64,000 bases of DNA from Treponema primitia ZAS-2 (GCF_000214375.1 NC_015578.1:1054001-1118000), one strand, 5' to 3'; shown: positions 23,895 to 33,095, numbered from the stretch's first letter. Made by a program: numbers and translations. Notes: a model not told the origin generated them from the sequence alone.

Positions 23895-25853
23895 ATGGAG
23901 GAGTATCCTTTCATATTTGGGACGGCTGGACATATCGACCATGGCAAAACAGCTTTAGTACGTGCCATGACCGGTATTGACTGCGACCGCCTGGAGGAGG
24001 AAAAACGCCGGGGCATAACCATTGAACTCGGTTTTGCCCCCTTGAATTTACCCAACGGCAAGACCGTCAGCATCGTTGATGTCCCCGGGCACGAACGCTT
24101 CATACGGACCATGGCCTCAGGCGCCGCCGGCATGGATGCTGCCATGCTGATAATAGCGGCCACCGAAGGGGTCATGCCCCAGACCAGGGAACATCTTGAT
24201 ATCCTGAATATCCTTGGGGTCAGGTTCGGCCTGGTGGCGCTGACCAAGAAGGATTTGGCAGATGATGAAACTCTTGAACTGGCGACTGCGGAAGTGCTCG
24301 AATTAGTCCGGGGCACCTGCCTTGATGGGGCGCCAATCATACCGGTTTCATCGGTAACCGGGGAAGGGGTTTCACAAATCCTGGAAGAAATAGAAAAGAT
24401 AATCGGCAAAATACCTCCACGGGAAGGCAGGGGCGCGTTTTTTCTACCCATTGACCGGGTCTTCAGTAAAAAAGGTTTCGGAAGTGTGGTAACCGGGACA
24501 TCCTATCAAGGGAGTCTTTCTGAGGGCGACGAAGTAGAAATAATGCCCACCGGCGCGGTAGGAAGGGTGCGTTCCCTCCAGACCCATGGGGCGAAAGTCG
24601 CTTCTGTTACCGCAGGGCAGCGGGTGGCCGTCAACCTTGCCGGGGTTTCCCATGACCAAATAGAGCGGGGATCCGCGGTCTGCGAAAAAGGGGCTTTTAT
24701 CGCCACGGACTGCATAAGCGCATGGTTAGAGATACTGCCTTCGGCGCTTGAAGCGGTGGCCCACTGGCAAAGGGTACGGCTCCATGTGGGGACGACCGAT
24801 GTGGTCGCCAGAATCTCGCTCCTGCGAATGAATGCAGGTGTAAAAAAGTCAGGCATAGTTCCGGGAAACGGGGCTCCTGTACAGATTTTGTGCGAATCAA
24901 AAATTACAGTTGCAGCCGGGCAAAGGTTTGTGATACGTTTTTACAGCCCCCTCATGACCATAGGCGGAGGGCGGATCATGCTGCCAAACGCCGAACTGGC
25001 AAAGGGCAAAGCGGATCGGGAGGCAAAGGCCAGGATAGTTGAAAGCCTTGCCGCCGACTTCAGCCCCGTCACTCTGCTTGCGGCTATCATCCATGACAAA
25101 GGAATCCTTAGCGTATCCGGCCTGTCCGAGCTTTCCCAGATGGGCAAGGACACTTTTACTGAGTCTTTAAGCGTACTGTCCTCAATACCGGATACATACG
25201 CTTTTTTGGAATTCGGTACCCCGCAAAATTTTATCTCCAGCGAAGCCTTTGACACAGTAACCCGATCAGCCCTGCGTATTCTCCATGAGTTCCACGCAAA
25301 ATACCCAGAACTCTCCGGTCTTGATGCAGAAAAACTATTTACATCCCTGGACAGCGTTCACGGCTCAGGCTTGGTTAAAGCCGGGGATTTCAAGGTCCTG
25401 CTTGGCATAATGGCTGCGAGAAATGCTATAAGCCCGGTTGCCGTGCAGGGAAAAACCTGTTACCGGGCGGCGGATTACCGCCAGGCCGTGGACAGCAAGT
25501 TGATGGATCTTGCGGGGCGCATCAGGGAAGCGATGACATCTGCGGGTTTCAATCTTTTAAAACTGCCGGAACTGGAAGAAAAACTGGGCGTCTCATCTTC
25601 CGATATAAAGCGGGCGGTAGCATATCTGCGGGAACAGGACGACCTCAGGACCATAGAAGGGGGGCTGCTCTTTTCCCGGGAGATGAGGGATAAACTGCTT
25701 AAGGCGCTTTCTTCGATGAGCGGTGATATTACGGTTGCTTCTTTACGGGATTCCATTGGCGTGAATAGAAAAGAAAGCCTGGCGATGCTGGACTTTCTGG
25801 ATGCACAGGGATTGACGAAGCGGGTTGGGGATACGCGGGTGCTGGTGGGGTAG
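23895..25853 (+). CDS. selB: Selenocysteine-specific elongation factor SelB
   Basis: The 652-residue GTPase delivers Sec-tRNA to UGA codons that carry a SECIS. G1 is GTAGHIDHGKT, the switch region GITIELGFA, G3 DVPGHERFIRT and G4 TKKD. Two beta-barrel domains follow and the C-terminal third holds winged-helix repeats that bind the SECIS hairpin (for example ELEEKLGVSSSDIKRAVAYL). It is coupled to selA with a one-base gap. It meets the convergent desulfurase gene after about 50 bases. Confidence 0.95.
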   Translation: MEEYPFIFGTAGHIDHGKTALVRAMTGIDCDRLEEEKRRGITIELGFAPLNLPNGKTVSIVDVPGHERFIRTMASGAAGMDAAMLIIAATEGVMPQTREHLDILNILGVRFGLVALTKKDLADDETLELATAEVLELVRGTCLDGAPIIPVSSVTGEGVSQILEEIEKIIGKIPPREGRGAFFLPIDRVFSKKGFGSVVTGTSYQGSLSEGDEVEIMPTGAVGRVRSLQTHGAKVASVTAGQRVAVNLAGVSHDQIERGSAVCEKGAFIATDCISAWLEILPSALEAVAHWQRVRLHVGTTDVVARISLLRMNAGVKKSGIVPGNGAPVQILCESKITVAAGQRFVIRFYSPLMTIGGGRIMLPNAELAKGKADREAKARIVESLAADFSPVTLLAAIIHDKGILSVSGLSELSQMGKDTFTESLSVLSSIPDTYAFLEFGTPQNFISSEAFDTVTRSALRILHEFHAKYPELSGLDAEKLFTSLDSVHGSGLVKAGDFKVLLGIMAARNAISPVAVQGKTCYRAADYRQAVDSKLMDLAGRIREAMTSAGFNLLKLPELEEKLGVSSSDIKRAVAYLREQDDLRTIEGGLLFSREMRDKLLKALSSMSGDITVASLRDSIGVNRKESLAMLDFLDAQGLTKRVGDTRVLVG

Positions 25854-25906
25854 GGGTGTAATAGAAACACTGGAATATTTTAAAAAATAAGGGCTTGTCT
25901 AGAATT

Positions 25907-27100
25907 TTACACCCCATCCAGCGCTTCAAGTATCCCGTCAATCTCCGCTTCCGTGGTTCCGCTCCCAAAGCTGAAGCGGACCGTCCCGCCCGGAAATGTC
26001 CCGGCGGTCTGATGCGCCAGGGGTGAGCAGTGCAGCCCGCTGCGGGTAATGATGCCGTGGTTCTCAAACAGAAACCGTGAGACCTCTCCGGCATCCTTTC
26101 CCGGAATGACAATTGAAACGACCGGTACGCAGCGATCCGGATCAAGGGTTCCGCAGACGCTAATTTTTTTTATTTGCCCCAGGCCCGATATAAAACGCGC
26201 CGTGGAAGCGCGTTCACGCACCCGTATCGTTTCGACCCCGGTGCGTAAAATCTCTTCCACCGATGCGGCAAGGCTCAGTATACCCATGGTGTTTTGCGTG
26301 CCCGGCTCGAACTTGTCCGGCAAAAAATCAGGCATATCCAGGGACTGGGATACGCTGCCGGTACCGCCGCTTATCCATTGCCGCATCTGCCCTGCAGCCG
26401 CGGCCCCAATGGCGAAGCCCCCTGTGCCTGCAAGTCCCCGCAGCCCCTTATGCCCCGCAAAGGCAACAACATCGCTGTTTACAACACCGACTTTAGTCGG
26501 AGAGTTCTCTGCGCTACTTACCATAGAGTTCCCCGCGCCGTAATCTTCCATGGTAAAGGGCAGGATGCCCCCGGTCTGGGCCATGTCCAGGATAGTCAGG
26601 ACGCCGTATTCATGGGCAATTCTGAAACATTCTGTTACGGGTAATATCGTGCCCAGGACGTTTGACCCATGGGGCATAACGAGCAGTCTTGTGTTTTTCC
26701 GTATTGCACTGCGTATCTTTTCAGGATCCAATGAACCATCCGGATCGCACTGGATCCAGTCAAGCTCAATCACGCCGCTTTTGCGAAGGCTCTCCAGAGG
26801 GCGGGCAGTTGCGTTGTGCTCCACGCTGGTGGCCAGTACATGATCCCCTTCTCTGACAAGGCCGTTTATGGCCATGTTCAGGGATTGTGTGGCGCCGCTT
26901 GAGAATATCACCCGCAGCGGATCGGCCACCCCCAGGAGCTTTGCTACAGCCCTGCGGGCCCGCAATGCAATGGTTCCTGCCTCCAGCCCTTCAAAATTCC
27001 GCCCGGCGTTGAGGTGGGTCTCCTCTAAATATCCGCGCAGTTCCTCGACTACCGCCGGGGACAATGCAGGCGAAGTGGCGGCGTAATTCGCGTATATCAT
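25907..27100 (-). CDS. Cysteine desulfurase / selenocysteine lyase-like PLP enzyme
   Basis: The 397-residue class V aminotransferase-fold enzyme has HNATARPLESL, LDMAQTGG, the PLP lysine in FAGHKGLRGLAGTGGF and the catalytic cysteine in SGLHCSPLAHQTAGT. It belongs to the group found with yedF and selD and probably supplies selenide or persulfide for SelD. About 20 residues (GNSMVSSAENSPTKVGVVNS) are inserted directly before DVVAFAGHKG, between a loop and the PLP strand, and are encoded by the dispersed repeat at 26482-26538. Because all catalytic motifs are intact it is probably functional. Confidence 0.9.
   Translation of the reverse strand: MIYANYAATSPALSPAVVEELRGYLEETHLNAGRNFEGLEAGTIALRARRAVAKLLGVADPLRVIFSSGATQSLNMAINGLVREGDHVLATSVEHNATARPLESLRKSGVIELDWIQCDPDGSLDPEKIRSAIRKNTRLLVMPHGSNVLGTILPVTECFRIAHEYGVLTILDMAQTGGILPFTMEDYGAGNSMVSSAENSPTKVGVVNSDVVAFAGHKGLRGLAGTGGFAIGAAAAGQMRQWISGGTGSVSQSLDMPDFLPDKFEPGTQNTMGILSLAASVEEILRTGVETIRVRERASTARFISGLGQIKKISVCGTLDPDRCVPVVSIVIPGKDAGEVSRFLFENHGIITRSGLHCSPLAHQTAGTFPGGTVRFSFGSGTTEAEIDGILEALDGV
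26482..26538 (-). repeat. Dispersed repeat, compound form, inside the desulfurase gene
   Basis: The copy includes CAACACCGACTTTAGTCGG (palindrome 26487-26500), then AGAGTTCTCTGCGC (ending 26514) and a second, diverged short unit GCGCTACTTACCATAG to CCCCGCGC. It is read in frame on the minus strand by the desulfurase gene. Confidence 0.8.
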
Positions 27101-27107
27101 ATCACAA

Positions 27108-27731
27108 TTATAGTGTGATAAGCCCGGAGGCCTTTGCCAGGGTGTTTGTTATTTTCATCATGTCAACGATACTTCCTACGGCAAGGGATTCGGTCAGCTT
27201 ATAGTAATTGGCGCAGGTCCCGCAGGTATATACTTCCGTGCCTTTTTCCTGGAGCACTTTTAGATCCGGCACAGTGTTTGCTCCCTCGGTGGTCAGATGC
27301 GCTCCGCCATTCAAAAATATAACCGCTTCCGGCAGGGGGTTTAATTGGGTCAGGGAGAATATGAAACCCTTGATGAGCAGCTTTCCAAGATCCTCCGCCC
27401 CCCTGCCCATGCTGTCCGCAGTGATGAGAACCACCGGCCCCTTCTTCGCGCCTCCTGCAGTAGGGGCATTGGATGCAGTTTCGGTATCTTCCGGAGGCGC
27501 GTTAAAAGCCTGTTTGGGGTCCTTGGTGATAGTCACCTTGTAGAGCGATGCACCCTCATCGGTATACGAAAAACCGCAGCCTGTTCCTTTAGCCATTTTC
27601 TCCAGGTTCTGCACCGCAACAAAATTGTCTACTAAAACCACCACGCCATCAGCGCCCTGCTCGGCAAGGGCTTTTTTGGCGTTTACCACCGGTATCGGGC
27701 AGGGATTTCCCTGCATATCTAAAGTTTTCAT
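27108..27731 (-). CDS. yedF: Selenium metabolism protein YedF
   Basis: The 207-residue protein joins an N-terminal TusA-like domain (DMQGNPCPIPVVNAKKAL, with the CPxP motif) to a C-terminal DsrE-like domain (GPVVLITADSMGRGAEDLGK; EVYTCGTCANYY). This fusion is the YedF form found in selenium-using bacteria. It probably carries sulfur or selenium between the desulfurase and SelD. A clear AGGAGG precedes its start. The desulfurase gene follows after seven bases. Confidence 0.9.
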   Translation of the reverse strand: MKTLDMQGNPCPIPVVNAKKALAEQGADGVVVLVDNFVAVQNLEKMAKGTGCGFSYTDEGASLYKVTITKDPKQAFNAPPEDTETASNAPTAGGAKKGPVVLITADSMGRGAEDLGKLLIKGFIFSLTQLNPLPEAVIFLNGGAHLTTEGANTVPDLKVLQEKGTEVYTCGTCANYYKLTESLAVGSIVDMMKITNTLAKASGLITL

Positions 27732-27753
27732 GTATTAACCTCCTATTTGTACC

Positions 27754-28806
27754 TTATTGGAATAGTATCACCTTTTCCGCTTTTGGTGCAACTTCCCCTA
27801 TGATTGCGGCGCTTTCGTCCCCGGCTTCCCTGATGCGGGCCGCAAGCGCTTCCGCCTCGTCGGGAGCTACGGCTATCAAAAGTCCCCCGGATGTCTGGGG
27901 ATCGAATAACAGTTCCTGGGTGGCAAAGGGGAGGGCGCTTAGATCGGCGTACCTGCTCCCACGGTTGCGGTTGCGCTGTCCTGCGGCGGTCAGCAGGTAT
28001 TCGTTTGCATAGGCCACCGCTTCCGGGATAAGGGGCAAGGCCTCCGGGTCCAGTATTATTGCCGCCTGATCCCCTGCCATCTCCAGGGCATGGACAAGCA
28101 GCCCAAAACCGGTAACATCCGTGCAGGCGCTTACGTTAAAACCCGCCATGCTCTCGCAGGCATAGCGGTTGAGCCGTTCCATAGAGGCTAGTGCCTGCCG
28201 AAGGGCACCTTCAGACACCATCTCCACCCGCAGTGCAGCCATCACAATCCCTACGCCCAGGGGCTTTGTCAATATTACTTTATGCCCGATCTTTGGAGTG
28301 TTGTTGCGTATCACCTTTGCTGTCTCGACCATGCCCGTGACGGCCAGCCCGTACTTTGGCTCCTTGTCGTATATCGAGTGCCCTCCACCCAATACGGCCC
28401 CTGCCTCGGCGATTTTTTCAGCGCCCCCGGCCAGTATCTCTGCCAAGATGCTTTTGTCCATGGCCTCGGGAAAACATACTAGGTTCAGGGCAACCATGGG
28501 TTTGCCGCCCATGGCCCATACATCGCTCAGGGCGTTTGCGGCGGCAATGCGCCCAAAAGTGCGGGCATCATCGACCATGGGGGGGAAAAAGTCCGCAGTA
28601 AAGATGAGCGAGTTTTTCTCATCAAGTATATAAACTGCGGCGTCATCGGAAGTGTCGTAGCCGACCAGGAGCTGTTTGTCCTTGCTTACAGGCAGAGCCG
28701 CCAGCAGCTTGGCAAGCCCATCGCTTTCTATCTTCGCCCCGCATCCGCCGCTTGTGCAGGAGGATAGTAGTCCTTTTGACAGCAGCGATTCAGCGTTCTT
28801 GCCCAT
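27754..28806 (-). CDS. selD: Selenide, water dikinase SelD
   Basis: The enzyme makes selenophosphate from selenide and ATP. The ATG at 28806 has GGAGG at five-base spacing and is preferred over the in-frame ATG at 28818. Counting from 28806, the catalytic residues are Cys22 and Lys25 in SGGCGAKI, so this SelD uses Cys, not Sec. Other segments are LVGYDTSDDAAVY, FTADFFPPMVDD, GRIAAANALSDVWAMGG and GVAVTGMV-like GLAVTGMV, with the C-terminal FDPQTSGGLLIAV. The start overlaps the end of the DUF3343 gene by 17 bases. Confidence 0.95.
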   Translation of the reverse strand: MGKNAESLLSKGLLSSCTSGGCGAKIESDGLAKLLAALPVSKDKQLLVGYDTSDDAAVYILDEKNSLIFTADFFPPMVDDARTFGRIAAANALSDVWAMGGKPMVALNLVCFPEAMDKSILAEILAGGAEKIAEAGAVLGGGHSIYDKEPKYGLAVTGMVETAKVIRNNTPKIGHKVILTKPLGVGIVMAALRVEMVSEGALRQALASMERLNRYACESMAGFNVSACTDVTGFGLLVHALEMAGDQAAIILDPEALPLIPEAVAYANEYLLTAAGQRNRNRGSRYADLSALPFATQELLFDPQTSGGLLIAVAPDEAEALAARIREAGDESAAIIGEVAPKAEKVILFQ

Positions 28807-29086
28807 CGGTTCCTCCATCCGTACTGTTGATCATGATCTTCTTGTATTCATTCCCCGATTTCTCCCAGGCCTCTCTTATAGCAAGTCCCCGCTCTGACAG
28901 AAACACGGCGGCCCGTTCAAGGTCTTCCGGTACAAACCTGAGGCAAAAACCGCATCCCGCCCTGATGCCCGCAGGCATGGGCATGACGCGGACATAAAAC
29001 CCCTGCTCCAACAGCGCCTGCTCCGCCATAATGGCCTGGGCGACACCCTCGAAACCGACGATTAGTTCTTTGCTGCTGCTTTCCAT
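28790..29086 (-). CDS. DUF3343 protein, putative Se/S carrier
   Basis: The 98-residue protein begins with ELIVGFEGVAQAIMAEQAL and has a central PMPAGIRAGCGFCLRF with the conserved CGxC-like pair. DUF3343 proteins occur beside yedF and selD in many anaerobes and are thought to carry sulfur or selenium. It overlaps selD and follows tRNA-Sec by about 50 bases. No strong ribosome binding site is visible. Confidence 0.8.
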   Translation of the reverse strand: MESSSKELIVGFEGVAQAIMAEQALLEQGFYVRVMPMPAGIRAGCGFCLRFVPEDLERAAVFLSERGLAIREAWEKSGNEYKKIMINSTDGGTDGQER

Positions 29087-29136
29087 ATGGGCTGTTATCG
29101 ACGGGGTAATGAGCTGCGCTTTTTGACAACAAAAAA

Positions 29137-29230
29137 TGGCGGAGGCGTGTGAGAATCGAACTCACCAAGGACGTTTCCACCCTTTGACGGATTTGAAGTC
29201 CGCAGCCGCCACCAGGCGACATTCACCTCC
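29137..29230 (-). tRNA. selC: tRNA-Sec (anticodon UCA)
   Basis: The 94-base RNA begins GGAGGTGAATG and ends in an encoded GCCA. The anticodon loop is ACTTCAAAT with anticodon TCA (plus-strand TGA at 29194-29196). It has a long variable arm (AAAGGGTGGAAACGTCCTT) and a T arm GTGAG-TTCGATT-CTCAC. The long acceptor plus T helix and long D stem are typical of tRNA-Sec. A T-rich tract follows it on the minus strand. Confidence 0.95.
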
Positions 29231-29238
29231 ACGGAATA

Positions 29239-29267
29239 ATGATAGGATTTTGAAGCTTTGTTGTCAA
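29239..29267 (-). promoter_or_regulatory. Promoter of tRNA-Sec
   Basis: On the minus strand -35 TTGACA (29262-29267) and -10 TATCAT (29239-29244) are 17 bases apart, with the predicted start at or just before the mature tRNA 5' end. Confidence 0.65.
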
Positions 29268-29353
29268 TCACGGCGGTGGAAACTGCGGATCGGAACTCGG
29301 GAACCCTTTTTCGGGATATTAAACCGGGCATATTTTTTTGGGGGGGAAAATGC

Positions 29354-29382
29354 TTGACTCTTTTTTTGCAGGACGCTACTGT
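29354..29382 (+). promoter_or_regulatory. Weak promoter of NCS1 transporter gene
   Basis: -35 TTGACT (29354-29359) and a poor -10 TACTGT (29377-29382) are 17 bases apart. No TPP or purine riboswitch is visible between it and the gene. Confidence 0.35.
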
Positions 29383-29472
29383 TATTGTATCCTACTATTT
29401 TTATAGTGTTTATAGGACACTTGCTTAAAAAGCGCTTACATTATGGGCGATTATATGCCGCAGGAGGTTTTT

Positions 29473-30651
29473 ATGAAAAAAAGCGCTATGTTTTTGCTAT
29501 GGGTTGGGGCGGCAATTTCTGTTTCGGAAATATTTACCGGCGGTCTGCTTGCTCCCTTAGGACTTGTTCAGGGACTGATTGTAATAATTATCGGACATAT
29601 AATCGGAACAGCGCTTTTTGCGGGGGGCGCGTGTGTTTCTTATTGCCGGAAACTTAATGCCATGGATAGCGTGGCTTTTTCCTTTGGTAAACTCGGAGGA
29701 AAATTAGTCGCCCTGTGCAATTTGGTACAACTTATGGGCTGGATTATTATTTTAGTTGTACAGGCAGGAGGCGCTATTGCCGGTGTATTTCCAACCCTGC
29801 CTTTCTGGACAGTAACACTGGGGTTGTCTATACTTCAAATAGTATGGGCCGTGATTTTCGGCACTCCCGGAGGCCGCATAAACGATGTGGCGGTTGTTCT
29901 CCTGGCAGGGCTTTGTGTTTTATTTTTCGTTGAATCATTTGGATACGCCGCCGGTTCCTTTTCCATTTCAAATAACATGAGCATAATGTTAGGAATAGAA
30001 TTGTCCATAGCCATGCCGGTTTCCTGGCTGCCCTTGGCCGGAGACTATTCCTCCAAAGCAAATGACAAAATTGGCGCTACTCTAATGCCCTTTCTTGGAT
30101 ATTTTTTGGGAAGCTGCTTTATGTATATCATCGGGCTTTCCATTGTCGTTTCAAACGGGAGTGATATTTTTGCTTTCATCGCATCAAGCAGGTTTCGATA
30201 TGTCGCCTGCGGCATAGTTTTACTGTCTACTATAACCACTAACTTTGTCGCTATTTATTCCGCAGCCGTTTCATCAACAAAATGGATAAAAACCAAAAAC
30301 GTAAGGACATCAATTCTAGTTGTTGGAATATTTACATTATTTGTTTCTGTGTTTTTTCCGGTCAGCCGCTTTGAGCTAATACTGGAAAAATTTCTTACCT
30401 CTATCACCATGGTATTTGTGCCGATATTTACCCTTGTTTTACTTGAGTTCTTCATGAAAAAACAAAAGACTGAAAAACCCATCAATTGGGGACAGTTGTT
30501 TATTGTGTTTATCGGCATAGCCGGTAATTGGCTGTTTAATAAATACAGTATTTTCATCCCTACGGTTATGACTGCCTTGCTGGTTTCAACATTATTTACC
30601 ATTAAATATATCGTTGGAAGAACTCAAGCAAGGGGTAGAAAAAACCCTTGA
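29473..30651 (+). CDS. NCS1-family transporter, CytX-like
   Basis: The 392-residue protein (ATG at 29473 after AGGAGG; earlier starts lack a site) has about 12 membrane segments. It resembles nucleobase/HMP transporters of the NCS1 family: LWVGAAISVSEIFTGGLLAPLG at the start, LVALCNLVQLMGWIIILVVQ, and the cation-site-like region MPVSWLPLAGDYS. CytX relatives import hydroxymethylpyrimidine for thiamine synthesis, but no thiamine genes or TPP switch are near, so the substrate is open. It stands between the selenium module and the Sec-type fdhF. Confidence 0.75.
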   Translation: MKKSAMFLLWVGAAISVSEIFTGGLLAPLGLVQGLIVIIIGHIIGTALFAGGACVSYCRKLNAMDSVAFSFGKLGGKLVALCNLVQLMGWIIILVVQAGGAIAGVFPTLPFWTVTLGLSILQIVWAVIFGTPGGRINDVAVVLLAGLCVLFFVESFGYAAGSFSISNNMSIMLGIELSIAMPVSWLPLAGDYSSKANDKIGATLMPFLGYFLGSCFMYIIGLSIVVSNGSDIFAFIASSRFRYVACGIVLLSTITTNFVAIYSAAVSSTKWIKTKNVRTSILVVGIFTLFVSVFFPVSRFELILEKFLTSITMVFVPIFTLVLLEFFMKKQKTEKPINWGQLFIVFIGIAGNWLFNKYSIFIPTVMTALLVSTLFTIKYIVGRTQARGRKNP

Positions 30652-30758
30652 TAGGGTATAAATAATGGGGGTAATCATATCAGCCCGCCCTTACCGAAGG
30701 GCAACTTTCCCGGCTGGAAAAAGCTGCCCTCGGGAGACTTCCCGCTCTCAAAAAATAC

Positions 30759-30787
30759 TTGCGTTTCCACGGTTCCTATGGTATTAT
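30759..30787 (+). promoter_or_regulatory. Promoter of the Sec-type fdhF
   Basis: -35 TTGCGT (30759-30764) and -10 TATTAT (30782-30787) are 17 bases apart. A small hairpin GCCC-TAAA-GGGC (30813-30824) lies in the leader before the ribosome binding site AGGAGAAG. Confidence 0.5.
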
Positions 30788-30850
30788 ATAAGGTGTTAAT
30801 GCTGAGCGCAGAGCCCTAAAGGGCGTTAATTCCTTATAGGAGAAGAAGAT

Positions 30851-33043
30851 ATGGCGGTAAAAGAAGTCCAGACCACCTGCGCGTATTGCGGCGCCGGTTG
30901 CCAGCTATTGTTTACGGTAGACCAGGATGTGAACAAGATCCTCGATGTGCATCCCGTTCAAGGCAGAACCAACGAGGGCACGGCGTGCCTGAAGGGCTGG
31001 TACGGCTGGGATTACCTCAACGACCCCCAGATTATTTCTAAAAGGCTCACCAAGCCCATGATGCGCAAGGGCGGCAAAAATAGCCCTCTGGAAGAGGTGG
31101 AATGGGACGAAGCCATTGCCTATACCGCGGGCCGGCTCATGGAAATCAAGGCAAAATACGGCCCCAACTCCATTATGGGCACCGGCTCGGCCCGGGGCTC
31201 GGGCAACGAGTCCAACTATATCATGCAAAAATTCATGCGCGCAGCGGTGGGCACTAACAATGTCGACCACTGCGCGCGTATATGACACGCTCCTTCTGTA
31301 GCGGGTCTACAGTATTCACTAGGTTCAGGCGCTATGACCATGGGAGTGCCTGAAATAGAAGATGCATCTCTCTTATTTGTTTTCGGCTATAACGGCGCCG
31401 ATTCCCACCCCATAGTTGCCCGCCGCATTGTGCGCGCCAAGGAGAAGGGCGCCAAGATAATCTGCGTGGATCCCCGGATTATCGAAACCGCCCGCATTGC
31501 GGATATGCACCTCCAACTGAAAGGCGGCTCAAATCTCCTCTTGGTCAACGCCCTGGCCAATGTCATCCTGGAAGAAGGGCTCTGCGACTATAACTTTATA
31601 GAACAGCACGCCAATGGATTTGACGAGTTTAAGGAAATTGTAAAGAAATACACCCCCGAAAGCGTGGCCGCCCAGACCCAGATTCCCGCTGAGGACATCA
31701 GGGCAGCTGCCCGTATGTATGCCACTAGCGGCCGCTCCATGATCCTCTACGGCATGGGTGTCTGCCAGTTCGGGCAGGCTGTGGATGTGGTCAAGGGCCT
31801 GGCCAACCTGGCTATCATGACCGGCAACCTGGGCCGCCCCTCCACGGGCATTGGCCCGGTGCGGGGCCAGAACAATGTCCAGGGCGCCTGCGATATGGGC
31901 GCCTTGCCCAACGTGTATCCCGGCTACCAAAGCGTTGCCGTCCCGGCGATACAGGAAAAATTCGAAAAAGCCTGGGGTGTCAAACTGTCTGACAAGCCCG
32001 GCATCACCCTGACCGTGGTGCCCCACCATGTGCTGCACGAAAAGGACCCCACCAAGCAAATCCACGCCTATTACATCATGGGTGAAGACCCGGTCCAGTC
32101 CGACCCGGATTCGGCGGAAGTGCGGGAGTCCCTGGAAAAATGCGACTTTGTGGTGATGCAGGACATTTATATGAACAAAACCGGCCAGTACGCCGATGTC
32201 CTGCTGCCGGCCACAGGCTGGTGCGAACATGACTCGGTCTTTTCCTGCTGCGACCGGGGTTTTCAGAAGGCCCGCAAGGTCATTGAGCCCTCAGGGGATG
32301 TGAAGAACGACTGGGAAATCATCAGCTTGATTTCCACCGCCATGGGCTACCCCATGAAATATAACAACACCGTGGAAATCTGGAACGAACTGATCGATCT
32401 TTGCCCCAGCTTTGCCGGCGCCACCGACGAGAAGCTCGAAAAGAACCTCTCCATCCAGTGGCCCTGCCGGGACAAGGGACCGAACGATTTGGGCACAGTC
32501 TACCTGCACAAGGACGGCAAGTTCGCCAATGCCGATGGGAAGGCCAACTTTTTCGCCACCGAATGGCGGCCACCCCAGGAGCTGGAAAACAATGAGTATC
32601 CCCTTACCCTGTGCACGGTCCGCGAAGTGGGCCACTATTCGGTGCGCACCATGACCGGCAACTGCCGGACCCTCCGCAACCTTGAGGACGAGCCAGGCTG
32701 GGTACAGATTTCGGCGCGGGATGCGGAAAAGCTCGGTATAAAACACCAGGAACTTGTCAGGATAAGCTCAAAACGCGGCTCAGTTATTACCCGGGCCAAT
32801 ATTACTTCCCGGGTCAAGAAGGGCGCGGTGTATATGACCTACCAGTGGTGGGTCGGCGCCTGTAACGAACTGACCAACAGCACCCTGGACCCCATCAGCA
32901 AGACCCCGGAATACAAGTACTGCGCCTGCAAGGTGGAAAAACTTCCGGATCAAAAAGCGGCCTGGGACGATGTGAACAAGACCTTGGCGGATTTACGGAA
33001 CAAGATGTTCATCAGCGTAGCACGGGAAGGCGTGTCAGGGTAA
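30851..33043 (+). CDS. fdhF: Formate dehydrogenase catalytic subunit, selenocysteine variant
   Basis: The frame from ATG 30851 meets TGA at 31283-31285 and continues in the same frame to 33043. With UGA as selenocysteine the protein has 730 residues, with Sec145 in HCARI-U-HAPSVAG. It is a close paralogue of the Cys variant at 11082 and shares the cluster motif Cys10, Cys13, Cys17 and Cys46 and the C-terminal LCTVREVGHYS. A SECIS-like hairpin follows the UGA, and selA, selB, selD and tRNA-Sec are nearby. Automated annotation is likely to split it into 30851-31285 and 31334-33043. It is alone in its transcript, with its own promoter and terminator, so it probably replaces the Cys FdhF in the HDCR when selenium is present. 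Confidence 0.95.
31286..31325 (+). promoter_or_regulatory. Bacterial SECIS hairpin
   Basis: CTGTAG (31296-31301) and CTACAG (31307-31312) form a perfect six-base-pair stem around the loop CGGGT. The GGT of the loop lies 19-21 bases after the UGA, the same distance as the GGU of the E. coli fdhF SECIS as I remember it. SelB binding to this hairpin should decode the UGA as Sec. Confidence 0.75.
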
Positions 33044-33061
33044 AGAAGAGACGATGTAGGC

Positions 33062-33095
33062 AAAGCCCAGGGTGGAAACATCTTGGGCTTTTTTT
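33062..33095 (+). terminator. Rho-independent terminator of the Sec-type fdhF
   Basis: A 10-base-pair stem (AAAGCCCAGG with CTTGGGCTTT) is followed by a run of seven T (33089-33095). Confidence 0.85.

Noticed and set aside
27754-28806. SelD as a selenoprotein
   Set aside because: The catalytic position is an ordinary Cys codon in SGGCGAKI.
29231-29472. TPP riboswitch expected before a CytX-like gene
   Set aside because: None of the conserved TPP motifs (CTGAGA and ACCTGATCTGG-like) is present.
30683-30755. GC-rich inverted repeats upstream of the Sec-type fdhF as a terminator
   Set aside because: Stems such as GGGCA/TGCCC are short and no T run follows.
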